This document shows, in pieces, positions 10,294 to 21,773 of a stretch of DNA of 64,000 nt. Each line of letters opens with the position of its first letter. The first letter of the stretch is position 1. Origin of the DNA: Isoetes taiwanensis (lineage: Eukaryota; Streptophyta; Lycopodiopsida; Isoetales; Isoetaceae); NCBI GenBank assembly GCA_021234155.1, contig JAJEKV010000051.1, forward strand, positions 9,944,105 through 10,008,104, given 5' to 3'. The position numbers were made by a program, and so were the translations under genes. The notes under the pieces are model-generated. The model saw only the letters and a list, made by a program, of their open reading frames with translations. It was not told where the DNA came from and searched no databases.

Positions 10294-11441
10294 TCATGCT
10301 TCTACATACATAATTTGTTTTCTCAGCTCTACAAATCTTTTTTCTGCTAGTACTTTGGTCAGTATATCTGCTGTTTGTTTGTTGGTGTTAATGTAGTTCA
10401 TCTGTATCAACCCTTTACTCACAGCATCCCTAATAAAATGCATTTCCAGCTCTATATGCTTTGATCTTTCATGCATGACAGGGTTTTTTGTCATAGCTAT
10501 GCAACTTGTGCTGTCACATAGCATTTCAGTAGAGTCTAGTTGTTCAACACCAAGTTCTAAGAAGACTTCTTTCCCAGATTAATTCTTTGGCACATAATGT
10601 AGCTGAAGCATACTCAGCTTCTGCTGTAGACAATGCTATAAACGTTTGTTTTTTGCATTTCCATGCTATAGGGCCTCTCGTAACATCATAAGATAACCAG
10701 AAGTGGACTTTCTTGCATCTAAATCCCCTGCCCAGTCAGCATCACAATAGGCAGTTAATGTCAAGTTTTCTGAGTTGTAAGATACTCCCATATCTATGGT
10801 ACCTTTTAAATATCTCAACACTCGTTTTGCAGCTATCCAATGATCCTTCCCTGGATTGTTATTATGTCTACTAAGCATGTCTACACTATGAGCCACATCT
10901 GGTCTTGTACAATTGGCAACATATGCCAAATAACCAGTCAGAGACCTATAAGGAACATTTTCCATTGCTTTCCTTTCTTCATCATTTCTGGGACACATAT
11001 CAAGTGACAACTTACACCCTGGCACATCTAGAGTTTTACTAATATTGCATTCTGTCATTTTGAATTTTTCAAGCATACCTCTGATTTGTTCTTTCTGAGT
11101 CAGAATAATTATGCCTTTATTTCTATTTCTTGACACCTCGATTCCCAAGAACTTTGTGAGCTCTCCAAGATCTGACATCTCAAACCTGCTCTTTAATAGA
11201 CTTTTACATCTTAGCAAGCATTCAGTTCCTTTTGCAACCATAATGTTATCATCAACATATAATACAATGATGCACCAGCCATCTTTGCATTCAAACTTGT
11301 ACAAATTCCCATCATTTGATAATTTAGTGATCCTTGCTTTGTTAAGAAATCATTCATGCATTTATACCATTCCCTAGATGATTGTCTCAAGCCATAAACT
11401 GCCCTTTTCAGTTTCCAAAACCTTATCTTCCCCTTGTTCAT
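10294..11441 (-). pseudogene. copia A: RT C-terminus and RNase H, frameshifted
   Basis: The frames 11441-11211, 11304-10666 and 10524-10294 together encode the second half of RT (AVYGLRQSSREWYKC, then the catalytic LYVDDNIMVA) and RNase H (YCDADWAGDLDARKSTSGYL, later a DSTSCIAMTKNP segment). The order and residues are those of the copia RVT_2 and Ty1-type RNase H regions. Frame changes near 11300 and 10670 break the polyprotein, so no active enzyme is expected. Confidence 0.9.
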
Positions 11442-12222
11442 ATCCTAGTGCCTGCTTCATGAAGATCTCTTCATCTAACTTTGCATTTAGAAAAGCAGTT
11501 TTAACATCCATATCCAAGTCATATGCATTTGCCAGAGCTAATAACATCCTGACACTATTCAATTTAACTAGAGGAGAGAATGTTTCATCAAAATCTTGTC
11601 CTTTTTTATGTGAAAACCCTTGAGCTACTAGCCTTGCCTTGTATCTGGGTGATTTTCCATATGCTCCAGTTTTAATTCTAAATATCCATTTATTGCCAAC
11701 TATGTTCTTACCCTCTGGTTTCTCAACAACCTCAAAAGTATCAGTTCTCACAAAGGAGTCCATTTCTTCTTTCATTGCATCTAGCCATAAATCCTTTTCC
11801 TTAGAAACTAAGACCTCATCTAAAGTGTTTGGTACTTCAGGGCTCAAATGCATTAAAATTTCAAATATACTATTTACCTCAAGATCTTCTTCCTGAAATC
11901 TTTTGCTTTTTCCAGCATCATCTCGACCATGAGTTGTAGTATCAAATTTTAGCTCTGTTTTCAGTCTTTGGGCTTCTGTCAACCTTTTTCTTCTTATTGG
12001 TGCTTGCTGGACTGCAACCTCCATTTGCTCTTCATTTTCAGCTCTTTCTTCATCAGCCCCTGAGTCCCCAATTCCCTCTTGAACATCTGCATTCATGTCA
12101 GATTCAGTTTCTTCATCATCTGTATCTGCACTTACTTCAACAGTTTTGTCAGTGATTTCAGCTTTAATATTGTGTTCCTTTAATTGAGTGTCATTAGTTG
12201 GTTTTGCACTGGAGTTAGCCAA
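11374..12222 (-). pseudogene. copia A: RT N-terminal half
   Basis: The frame starts in an acidic Glu/Asp-rich linker and enters RVT_2 with KWIFRIKTGAYGKSPRYKAR, LVAQGF, DFDETFSPLVK and MDVKTAFLNAKLDEEIFMKQ. A few residues normally found just before MDVKTAFLN seem to be missing. The frame then ends prematurely and RT continues in another frame from 11441. Confidence 0.9.
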
Positions 12223-12240
12223 TGCTTTGTAAACCTGATT

Positions 12241-13791
12241 CTAATCAAAACTAACATCTCTACTCACTATGACTCTTCTTGCTTTTGGATCATACAATCT
12301 ATAAGCCTTGGATTGATCATCATATCCCACAAGATATGTAATCAATGCCATGTCATCCAGCTTTCTTCTTTTTTCTTTTAGAATGTGTACAAATGCCAAG
12401 CAACCATACACTCTTAGACTGTCATAGTTCGGCTTGCTTCCAAACCATAGCATATTGGGAATCCCTCCTTGTATACTTAAAGATGGCAGCATATTCTGGA
12501 CTCTCACAACAGTGTGAACTGCTTCCTCCCATAAGAAATTAGGTAGCCCTGTTGATTTTAACATACTTCTGACTGCATTCAAACTTGTTCTATTCTTCCT
12601 CTCAGCCACACCATTCTGCTGAGGAGAATATCTACAAGTAAGCTGCCTTTTAATGCCTTTGTTTTTGCAAAACAACTTAAATTTTCCTGACATGAATTCA
12701 CCTCCTCTGTCATACCTTAAGCATTTAATTTTCCTTCATGTCTCAGTTTCTACCTCATTTGTGAATTGCTTAAATTTGTCAAATGCTGCATCTTTTGTTC
12801 TTAGACAGTATACTTTAGCCTTCCTACTAAAGTCGTCTATTAAAGTCATAAAATATCTTTTTCCACTTATGCTAGTAACATTGAGAGGTCCACATAAATC
12901 CACATGTATCAGGTCTAGGATTCCTTTTGCCCTCTTTTTTGCTTTTTTAAAAGGCAATCTACTATGTTTCCCAAGCATACATCCTGTACAAACTTGTTGT
13001 GATGCTTGACTAGAACTTGCATTGATAAAACCCTTTTTGTTTAGCAACTCTATTGTATTTGAGTTGACATGACACAGCCTCTCATGCCAAGTTCTAATGG
13101 ATGGACTAGTTAGCAAATTAACACAAGAAAAATATTGTTTGCTCAATCCATATAAGTTGCCAACTCGTTTCCCCACAAACATTTTTTTATTTCCAAGAAA
13201 GATATCACAATAAAGTTTTTCAAATACAACTTTATACCCTAGATCTACAAGCTGACAAACTGAAATGAGGTTTCTGATCAATCCAGGTATGCACAATACA
13301 TTCTTTAATTTCACAGCTTTTCCCTCCAAGTCAAATAATTCCAAAACACCAACATTCTTGATTTCTTTTAAATCTCCATTCCCAAACTGTACATGTCCTT
13401 TTTCTCTCCTTTGGCAAATTTTTAAAATCCTTGAAGTCCCTGTTACTGATCTTTCAGCTCCTGAATCTAAGATAAGCAAATCAGTATCCATTCTCTTCCT
13501 TATCTTAGAATAATCATTAGACATATTTATCTCAATGTCCTCATCTTGCTCATCTTCTTTTTGACTTGCTTCCTTTGCAATATTGAAGCTTGGCTTGGAC
13601 TTGTACCCTCCAGTTTTTTTTCCCTCAAACTTTTTTCCTTTTCCTCTTTTTGGACTTGAACAATTTGTTGATGTATGGCCCTTTCCCTCACAATTATAAC
13701 ATATTATTTCTTTACCCAGCTTGGGACAGTTTATTTTGAGATGACCATAACTATTACAATTATAGCATGGACCAATTTGCCTTTTTATCAA
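12241..13791 (-). pseudogene. copia A: zinc knuckles, protease and integrase
   Basis: Two CCHC knuckles come first (CYNCNSYGHLKINC and CYNCEGKGHTSTNC), then an aspartic protease with LLILDSGAERS. Next are the gag-pre-integrase zinc motif (WHERLCHVNSNTIELL, CTGCMLGKHSR) and the integrase core with DLIHVDLCGP and MTLIDDFSR. A TGA near 12738, where the related element B has Gly, splits the integrase. The remainder (12693-12241) holds CRYSPQQNGVAERKNRT. A TAG at about 12240 replaces a Glu codon seen in element B. Confidence 0.93.
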
Positions 13792-13867
13792 AATTTTTCT
13801 TCCCTTTCTTCTGTTTTACAAACATAATTTCTGAATCCTCATCATCGTCACCTTTAGTTTGTTCAAA

Positions 13868-14533
13868 CTATGTTCTTATCATTCTGATAGCATGTTTCTT
13901 TGTTCTTGCTACATTCCTTAATAAAGTAGCCAACTGTGTATTATGGGAAACAGCTCTAGAAATGGCTAGCAGCTGGTAATCTTCAGACAAGACAACTCCA
14001 GCACCTTCTAAGTCTGCAATTATTGACTCAAACTTCTCTAAAAACTCAGCAATGTTGTCTTTCTCATATAATTTGAGTCTCCTTAATTGTTTCTCTAAGA
14101 CATCTATTTGTGATGATGATTTCTGCTCATAATTATCTAGCATGAACTTCCACATATCAGCAGGAGACTTACCTCTAAGTTTTAGTTTGATCACCATTCC
14201 CACCTTGTGACATATTATGGACTGAGCCTCCATAATTCTTGCCTTCTCATCCATGCTCACCACCGCAGTTACTCCAGCTGCTGTGCCAGAAGCAGTGCCA
14301 GTTGCAGCTCCTTGACTTCCACCTCCTCCTTCAACCGAGCTTGAAGATGCGCTAACACTGGAACCTGCTCCATTAGATACAGGTGTTGTGCTAATGACAT
14401 TGGGTTCAATCAAATACCATAACTTCTCAAACTCAAGCACTTCTTTCACACTTTGCTTCCAGACCTGAAACCCTGTCTCACCTTTAAATACCTCTATAGA
14501 GTTCAAGAGATTGGCTCCAAACTTTGTAGACAT
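13868..14533 (-). pseudogene. copia A: gag N-terminal domain
   Basis: The ATG (MSTKFGANLLNSIEVFKG) lies 18 nt inside the primer site. The product is a UBN2-type capsid domain with VWKQSVKEVLEFEKLWYLIE, a Ser/Gly/Ala-rich low-complexity insert, then KLRGKSPADMWKFMLDNYEQ and FLEKFESIIADLEGAGVVL. A stop just after the domain separates it from the zinc knuckles. Element B has the same start (MSTRFGANLLNSIEVFKG). Confidence 0.9.
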
Positions 14534-14550
14534 CCTGCCTTTGGATTAGA

Positions 14551-14564
14551 TAGGCCTGATACCA
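14551..14564 (-). other. primer binding site of copia A
   Basis: Next to the 5' LTR the minus strand reads TGGTATCAGGCC, matching the initiator-Met tRNA primer site TGGTATCAGAGC except near its end. Confidence 0.9.
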
Positions 14565-14565
14565 C

Positions 14566-15338
14566 TGTTGAAAGTAACTTCAAATTTTATAAAATCCTAG
14601 CAAGGATGTCAATATGAAATTCACTCAATGCAACTTCTCATTAAGATCACAATTCTATTAATGATCTACAACTGATTAAACACCAAGCAAAGTTATGAGT
14701 TCTTCTCACTTGCAAGAAAGCCACAATATGGTCATTAATTTCTTGCTTCACAACTTGCTTCTTGGTTATGCACCTTGAACTTCCCCTAGACAAAATTTCA
14801 TTTCAAAACAATGAAATACACAATGAACCGAGAACTCCAACGTCTTCTGTGGCTCTAAACCAAGCCGAATAGCATCTCTTGCAGGCCGTCCTCAATTTCT
14901 CAATAATGCTTCATTACTTATATTACATCAACCCGGCGGTTATGGGATTGGATCACCTTTCTAATCTTGGCTATTTTCTTTCGTCAATATCCCATGGGCT
15001 TAAAGCTGAAAATCGGCGCGAAACCCTAATCGGCGGGCAGGGGGTATCTGGGGTTCTCTGGCATGCGTGGCGAGGTCCGGGTAATAGCTGCCCGCAGACC
15101 TATTTTTTCTGACTATTATTTCTTCTGTACACTAGGTCAGATCATAACCTATAAGTTGACCTACTGCCACTGCTTCTCATAGGTTCATAGGTACCCTATG
15201 CTGATAACATATGCAGATAACTTAATGTGCAAATTGGTCTAACCTACTGCCACTGCTTCTCATAGGTAGACAATGCATATGATTTATATGCAGATAATTT
15301 TCTTAGCTCCACAACATGACATGATTAGTTTTTCAACA
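14566..15338 (-). repeat. 5' LTR of copia A
   Basis: A 773-bp LTR starting TGTTGAAAGT and ending TTTCAACA, followed by the ATATT target duplication. The open frame inside it (14879-15112) also occurs in the other LTR and is not a gene. Confidence 0.96.
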
Positions 15339-15343
15339 ATATT

Positions 15344-15889
15344 GTCCTTTGTTCGTGCTTCATATATATATGTCTGATGTTTTACAGCCAGTTTCAAAAA
15401 CCCTAGCAAATGTATACGACTGTCCAAAATTTGACAATCCGACCGAATTACAGAGGGGGACTATATTGGAAGATATATTCCAAGCACTTTCTTTTCTCTT
15501 TTCCTGCTTGCTCAATGGTCGGAGACATACAAAAAATGATAGCTTCTTCCTGGCTATGATAAGGATAAATCTTTTAAAATATCATTATGCAGATCAAAGC
15601 CACTACTTTTCATCTCTATATTGGCTTGCATGTTTTAATTCCATATGGTCATAAACTTATTGCAACTGAGTACATAAAACTATCACTCGGTTGCAATGCA
15701 TGTATGTTGTCTAGCCATATAAACTAATAATGATGGAGATATTCATTATTTGGTGTCAATTATGTGGATGAAATCATATATTCAAGGCATTCTTCTATCG
15801 TTGCATGATTTTCACTGGAGGCTCAACTTGCACCAAGAAGATAAGATCATATATGAGTTGGTAGTAGGGAATGTCTCCTATGATATAAG
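15344..15889. other. spacer between the two copia elements
   Basis: 546 bp of AT-rich DNA. One plus-strand frame (15349-15654) has no recognisable domain and I do not call it a gene. Confidence 0.5.
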
Positions 15890-16485
15890 TGTTAGTGTGT
15901 ATCAGGTTATATTATATGCATCTTATATTCATGAGAAGCAGTGGCAGTGAATATATTTTTACTACAAGAACAACCTATGAGAAGCAGTGGCAGTGGGTTG
16001 TAATGGTCTTACAGGTTGAAGATTCGTATACAACTGAGTGCTTTATGCATATAAGTGCTTTATGTGCTTTATGCATATAAGTGCTTTATGTGCTTTATGT
16101 GCTTGATGAAAACGCTATATTCCTGTTGTTGGCATGTGGGATATAAGCTGTAGATGAGGTTTCTATTCTGAGTCACTGAGATCTAGCCGTAACCGTCGTG
16201 CAAGATATACATAGGAATGGGGTGCCGGATTTGAGGTGCGCGGAGCTCTCGATGATGATGATCTATAGTTTGAGCTTAGGAAGTACTCATTGCTTAGAGT
16301 AAAAGTGATGAAATGATTTTGAGCATATCAAGGAATGAATGACCATAACTTGGCTTTCTTGATACTAGATGCTTTTGTACTTGAAGATGTTTTATTGATT
16401 TAATATTGCTAGATTGAAAGTACAAGTAAATCATTGTGTTGAACTTACATCCTTGCAAGGAATTGTTTTTTTTATTAATCCAACA
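15890..16485 (+). repeat. 5' LTR of copia B
   Basis: A 596-bp LTR starting TGTTAGTGTGTAT and ending AATCCAACA. It contains a short internal tandem repeat built on GTGCTTTATG(CATATAA) around 16040-16110. Confidence 0.95.
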
Positions 16486-16486
16486 G

Positions 16487-16499
16487 TGGTATCAGAGCC
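16487..16499 (+). other. primer binding site of copia B
   Basis: TGGTATCAGAGCC follows the LTR end, an exact match to the initiator-Met tRNA primer site used by many plant copia elements. Confidence 0.95.
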
Positions 16500-16518
16500 A
16501 TAAAATTCCAAGCTGCGG

Positions 16519-17420
16519 GATGTCAACACGGTTTGGAGCTAATCTCCTTAATTCCATAGAGGTGTTTAAGGGAGATAAGCGGATTCCGCTTATGGAAGCA
16601 AGGAATAAAGGAAGTATTGGAGTTTGAGAACTTATGGTACTTGTGTGATTCAAATACTGGCGATGCTTGGAGCAAGTAGTGGAAGTCTTTGGAAGCGACT
16701 AGTGGTAGTGCCGGTGCTAGTTACATTGCGGTGGTGGTGCACAAACTGAAACTGCAGATGTAAGAGGAACTGGTAGTACAAGTACTAGAGGGACAAGTCT
16801 TGAAGAGAAAAACGAAAATTATGGAAGCACAATCAATAATTAGTAACAAGGTTGGAACCGTGATAAAGTTAAAATTAAGAGGTAAATCTCCAGCGGACAT
16901 GTGGAAGTATATGATTGATAACTTTGAGGTTAAATCATCCTCTCAAATTGATGTCTTTGGAAAAAGCAGTTGAGAAGATTAAAACTTTATGAAAAAGACA
17001 ACATCACCAATTTCTTGAGAAGTTTGAGTCTATTATTGCTGACCTTGAGGGTGCGAGGGGAGTTGTCTTGAATGAAGATTACCAATTCTTGGCCATTTCT
17101 AGAGCTGTATCTCATAACTCACAACTTGCTACTCTTTTAAAAATGTTGCCGTCAAAGGAGCATGCTATCAAAATGATTAAATGTGAGTTTGAGCAAGGGA
17201 AGGATCTGAGATGATGATGAAGCGAGAAATTCTATATCTTTGGCAAAAGAGGTAAGAAATTATTTGATAAAGGAAAGTTAGGTCCCCTGTTTTAAATGTA
17301 GAGTTATGGACATTTGAAGAGAAACCGTCCTAAGATAGGCAGAGAAATAGTATGCTATAATTGTGAAGGGAAGGGTCATATGGCAAACAAGTGCCCTAGT
17401 CCAAAAAGAAATAAAGCACA
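16519..17420 (+). pseudogene. copia B: gag remnant with zinc knuckle
   Basis: The ATG gives MSTRFGANLLNSIEVFKG, as in copia A. The frame is lost after about 35 codons, but gag homology continues in pieces (KLRGKSPADMWKYMIDN, FEKFESIIADLEGARGVVL in shifted frames) to a CCHC knuckle, CYNCEGKGHMANKCP, near 17350-17397. Single-base gains and losses relative to copia A account for most of the breaks. Confidence 0.88.
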
Positions 17421-17584
17421 AGATAAGAAATATTAGAGAATAAAAAGCAGAGGAGGAAGAAAGCAGGTCAAGCTTAAATATGGTTAAAGAATCAGGAGGA
17501 AGAAGAGCTTTGGATGAAGATATTGAGGTAAACATCTCAAATAATTATTTTTCAAAGGAAAAATGTCATGACAAGGGTGTTCTC

Positions 17585-18491
17585 ATTTTAGATTCGGGGA
17601 GCTGAAAAATCAAGATGGCGTCGACTCAAGGCTATTGAAAAATTGTAAGGGTGAAGCCGGTGGACATGTTCGGTTTGGGAATGGAGAACTCAAGCAAATT
17701 AAAGATAGTGGGATGCTTTCGAGTTATTTGATTTGCAAGGAAAGAAGGTTGTGTTAAGAAAAGTTTTGTGTGTACACGGACTTGTTAGAAACTTAATTTC
17801 TATTGCTCAATTGGTAGACCTTGGTTATAAGGTTGTGTTTGAGAGATTGCAATGTAATGTGTTACTTGGAAATAAAGTGAAGTTTATTGGAAAAAGGATT
17901 GGAAATCTATTTGGACTTGAAGCTATACATTGTGAACCAACTTGTCTTAATCTTATAACCATGCCATCGGTTGATACATGGCATGGAAGACTTGGTCATG
18001 TAAATTCAAAAACTATTGAGCTTTTATGCAAAAAGGATTTATTGAAGCAGACTTGAATGAAACCGAAAAAGCGTATGTCTGGATGTGCTCTTGGCAAACA
18101 TAGTAGATTAGCTTTCAAAAGGTCCAACAAAAAAGCACAAGGGTTATTAGATCTTGTACATCTTGATTTATGTGGACCTATGAATGTAACAGAGCTTATC
18201 ACGGAAAAAAGATATTTCATGACCCTGATTGATGATTTTAGTAGACATACTCACATTTATTGTTTGAGAACAAAACATAAGGCAATGGAAGTGTTCAAAC
18301 AATATGTAAATGAAGTTGAGACTCAAACTGGCAGGAAGATCAAATGCTTGAGGTCTGACAGAGGTGGAGAATTTTTGTCAGGGGAATTTAAACAATATTG
18401 CAAAACGAAAGGAATAAAAAGACAACTTACTTGCAGATACACGCCTCAACAGAATGGGATTGCGAAAAGAAAGAACGAGAACCTTGCTTAA
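17585..18491 (+). pseudogene. copia B: protease and integrase
   Basis: LDSG of the protease appears at about 17590 and is followed at once by a frame break. From 17733 the frame gives the pre-integrase motif (WHGRLGHVNSKTIELL), then GCALGKHSRLAF and the integrase core DLVHLDLCGPMNV, MTLIDDFSR, KCLRSDRGGEFLSG and YTPQQNGIAKRK. The acidic residues of the D,D,E core are visible, but the normally Glu-containing ...NG(V)AERKN is changed to AKRKN and is followed by a frame break. The integrase is dead. Confidence 0.9.
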
Positions 18492-18563
18492 TCTTTGTAA
18501 GAAGTATGTTGAAATTTTTGGCTTCCAAATTTCCTATGGGAAGAGGCCGCAAGTTCTGCTGCC

Positions 18564-20097
18564 ATGATTCAAAATAGCCTACCTTCAGTGAGCATACAAG
18601 GTGCAATTCCTGATATGCTTTGGTCAGGGAAGACACTGGATTATAGTAGGCTAAGATTGTATGGATGCTTGGCCTACACACACATTCCAGAAGAACTGAG
18701 GAGGAAACTGGATGACAGGGCCATGATTACCTACCTTGTTGGTTATGATAAACAATCCAAAGCCTACAGATTATATAATCCAAGCACAAGAGGAGTAGTG
18801 GTGAGTAGGGATGTTACATTTGATGAAACACAAGTGTATAAAGTTCTGATAAAGGAAAACAAGCAAAAGGAAGTTATTGAGAACATAGCGAATGTTGATA
18901 ATGCTGAAAATAATAGGTCAAGTACTAAAGTGGTTGATTATGATGATGATGCTCCAGATGACCTTAAGAATATAAATGCAGAAGCTGAGGAGAACACCAA
19001 TGAAGAAGTAGGTGACTCAGAAGAAACACAAGTCCAAAATCAAGGTGTTTCAGCTGAGCCATCAGAGTCATCAACCAGTGCTGTCATACCATCGAGAAAA
19101 AAAAGAATCACTGAAGTAGAAAGGTTGCAGCAAGCAAATATCAAGGTTGATCCATCAATTCATGGTAGAACAACTTCGAGGTAAGAGTAAAAAAGACTTC
19201 AAGATATAGAAGGAGAGCTGGATAGTATTTTTGAGATCCCCGACTCATCTAGATCCAAATATTCCAAGTACATATGAGGATGTATTAAATTCAGCGGATA
19301 AGGATAAATGGATAAATGCTATGAATGAGGAAATGAATTCTTTTCACAATACTAACACATATGAACTTGTTGATATTCCTTGTGGAAAAGAATATTGTTG
19401 GAAACAAGTGGCTATTCGAATTAAAACAGTGTGGATGGAAAGACACCTAGATACAAGGCTAGGCTGGTGGCACAAGGATTCTCCGCGAGAAAAAAAGGTC
19501 GGGGATTTTGATGAAACTTTTTCTCCATTAGTCAAAATGAATAGTGTGAGAATGTTCTTGGCAATTGCAAATGCATGTGATTTAGAAGTACATCATATGG
19601 ATGTTAAGGCTGCATTTTTGAATGCAACTTTAGAAGAAGAAATATTTATGAAGCAGGCCCCGTGATTTGAGCGGGGAGCTAACAAAGTTTGGAAGCTTCG
19701 GGGAGAGAAGCGGTGTATGGTTTGAAACAGTCCCCTCGAGAATGGTACAAGTGCATGGGCAGTTTTTAAGAGAGCAAAATTTATTAAATTAGATAATGAT
19801 GGTAATCTTTACAAGTTTCATATGGAGAAGAATGGTGTGTCTTAGCCTTATATGTTGATGACAATATAATGGTGGCTAAAGGAACAACCTCGCTTGAATA
19901 TGTGTAAAGATTTGCTAAGACAAAGATTTGAAATGACTGACTTAGGAGAGTTGAAAAATTTTCTTGGTGTTGAAATGGCCAGAAATAGGGCAGAGGGTAT
20001 AGTAATGCTCACCCAAAAGAAACAAATATATGACATGTTAAAAAGATTTAACATGCAAGACTGCAAAGTATGTAAAACTCTGTGCACACAGGTGTAA
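18564..20097 (+). pseudogene. copia B: integrase end, linker and RT
   Basis: 18564-19184 covers the end of integrase (YGCLAYTHIPEELRRKLDDR, SRDVTFDETQVYK) and an acidic linker. 19231-19665 is the start of RT (DFDETFSPLVKMNSVRM, HHMDVKAAFLNATLEEEIFM). The catalytic LYVDDNIMVAKG follows near 19848-19880 in another frame, then RFEMTDLGELKNFLGVEMAR. At least three frame breaks lie inside RT. Confidence 0.9.
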
Positions 20098-20190
20098 GTT
20101 GACCGAAAGTATGTGTCCACAAAATGAAGGTGAGAGAAAAGATATGGAGTCGATTACCTTCTGACGGATCCCCGGTTGGATGTTTAGCAT

Positions 20191-20827
20191 ATGTGGCCAA
20201 TTGCACAAGGCGATATTGCACATAGTGTTAACATGTTAAGCAGGTACAACACTAATCCTGGCAGAGAACATTGGACTGCAGCAAAACGAGTTTTAAGATA
20301 TTTAAAAGGTACTGCTGAAGAAGGAGTTGCATACAAAACTAATAACTTGGAATTAGAAGGGTTTTGTGATGCAGATTGGGGAGGAGATATAGATACAAGG
20401 AAGTCAACTTCAGGATATCTTGTCATGCTGGGAGGAGCCCCTATATCTTGGAAATGCAAAAAACAAACTGCCATAGCTATGTCCAGTGCTGAGGCAGAAT
20501 ATGCTGCTGCTACTTTATGCTCAAAGGAAATTATTTGGGAGAGAAGGTTAATTATAGAACTGGGATTTGAACAATCATTGGCTACCAACATTTGGTGTGA
20601 TAGTACAAAATTTGCATTGCTTTATCAAAGAATCCATCCTACATGAGAGGACTAAACATATAGAACTTGAAATGCACTTTATCGGGGAGGTTGTTAGAAA
20701 AAGACCTTGTAAATATGGTATATATCGAAGGGCTGAAGATCGGTTAAGCGATTTGCTTACAAAATCTCTAGGCGAGACAAGATTTAGCTATCTAAAAGGG
20801 AAAATAATGCATATAAGTATAACATGA
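20191..20827 (+). pseudogene. copia B: RNase H
   Basis: The frame holds FCDADWGGDIDTRKSTSGYL, ISWKCKKQTAIAMSSAEAEY and a DST/HERTKHIELEMHFI end split over two frames. The active-site acidic residues are kept. A frame break near 20.6 kb separates the last 80 residues. Confidence 0.92.
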
Positions 20828-20834
20828 AGGAGGA
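20826..20834 (+). other. polypurine tract of copia B
   Basis: GAAGGAGGA lies directly before the 3' LTR. Confidence 0.85.
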
Positions 20835-21337
20835 TGTTAGTGTGTATCGGGTTATATTATATGCATCTTATATTCATGAGAAGCGAAGGCGTGAATATAT
20901 TTTACTACAAGAACAACCTATGAGAAGCAGTGGCAGTGGGTTGTAATGGTCTTACAGGTTGAAGATTCGTATACAACTGAGTGCTTTATGCATATAAGTG
21001 CTTTATGTGCTTTATGCATATAAGTGCTTTATGTGCTTTATGTGCTTGATGAAAACGCTATATTCCTGTTGTTGGCATGTGGGATATAAGCTGTAGATGA
21101 GGTTTCTATTCTGAGTCACTGAGATCTAGCCGTAACCGTCGTGCAAGATATACATAGGAATGGGGTGCCGGATTTGAGGTGCGCGGAGCTCTCGATGATG
21201 ATGATCTATAGTTTGAGCTTAGGAAGTACTCATTGCTTAGAGTAAAAGTGATGAAATGATTTTGAGCATATCAAGGAATGAATGACCATAACTTGGCTTT
21301 CTTGATACTAGATGCTTTTGTACTTGAAGATGTTTTA
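20835..21337 (+). repeat. 3' LTR of copia B, truncated
   Basis: The first 503 bp match the 5' LTR. The match stops at TGTTTTA and unrelated DNA begins, so about 148 bp of the LTR end are lost. Near 20883 the motif seen in the 5' LTR as GCAGTGGCAGTG reads GCGAAGGCGTG. Confidence 0.93.
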
Positions 21338-21479
21338 ATAAGGCCTATGGTGGGAAAGCTTCTGATAACTCACAAGGCCCTGGATGAATGCTTCTCTATC
21401 TCTAATTGCTATAAGCTTCTCCACTCAAATGAGTTATTGCATTTATCACTAAAATGATCTATATAGAGATGAGAATGAA

Positions 21480-21773
21480 TTTAAGAGTATCTAGAAAGAT
21501 GTATGGAAAAACCCGCTCTCGTCGAAAGTGCAAACTGCCATTTGGAAGATCATTCATAGGGCACCAAGGACTAACCATTTGGTTAGCAAATTCGATGCAC
21601 AGGTTAGTCTTGCATGTCCCATGTGTAATTACATAGATATAACAATTGAGCACTACTTCATGGATCGTATTGATGTCCAAACCACGTGGGATCGTGTGAA
21701 AGAGGTAACCGAGATCTTGTCTCGAATTGCACATATTGTGCTTGGACATACCCTTCGAGGTGGTTTGCACTAA
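21480..21773 (+). pseudogene. LINE remnant (zf-RVT region)
   Basis: A frame with VQTAIWKIIHRAPRTNHLV, then LACPMCNYIDITIEHYF, matches the zinc-binding domain at the C-terminus of plant L1-type reverse transcriptases (W-K..H-R..L, CP-C, E--H). It is very diverged, about 300 bp long, with no 3' tail. It lies just downstream of the broken end of copia B. Confidence 0.6.

Larger units (their letters stand above)
9520..15338 (-). mobile_element. Ty1/copia retrotransposon A, complete but inactivated
   Basis: The 5.8-kb element is bounded by two LTRs that start TGTTGAAAGT and end TTTTTCAACA. It is flanked by identical 5-bp target duplications ATATT (9515-9519 and 15339-15343). On the minus strand the order is LTR, primer site, gag, protease, integrase, RT, RNase H, polypurine tract, LTR, which is the copia order with integrase before RT. 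The internal frame is broken by nonsense changes near 12738 and 12240 and by shifts near 11.42, 11.30 and 10.67 kb. The two LTRs differ at roughly 20 positions by eye, so the insertion is not very recent. Confidence 0.96.
15890..21337 (+). mobile_element. Ty1/copia retrotransposon B, decayed
   Basis: 5' LTR, primer site, gag, protease, integrase, RT, RNase H, polypurine tract and a truncated 3' LTR run on the plus strand. The coding order and sequence are close to copia A (same gag start, same LYVDDNIMVAKG in RT), but the LTRs are different. So it is a sister family or subfamily. It carries many small indels and stops throughout gag and RT. The last ~148 bp of the 3' LTR are missing, hence no target duplication can be assigned. 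Confidence 0.94.

Noticed and set aside
15349-15654. 101-codon frame between the copia elements
   Set aside because: No domain, and it starts at the target site of copia A. I saw no evidence beyond an open frame.
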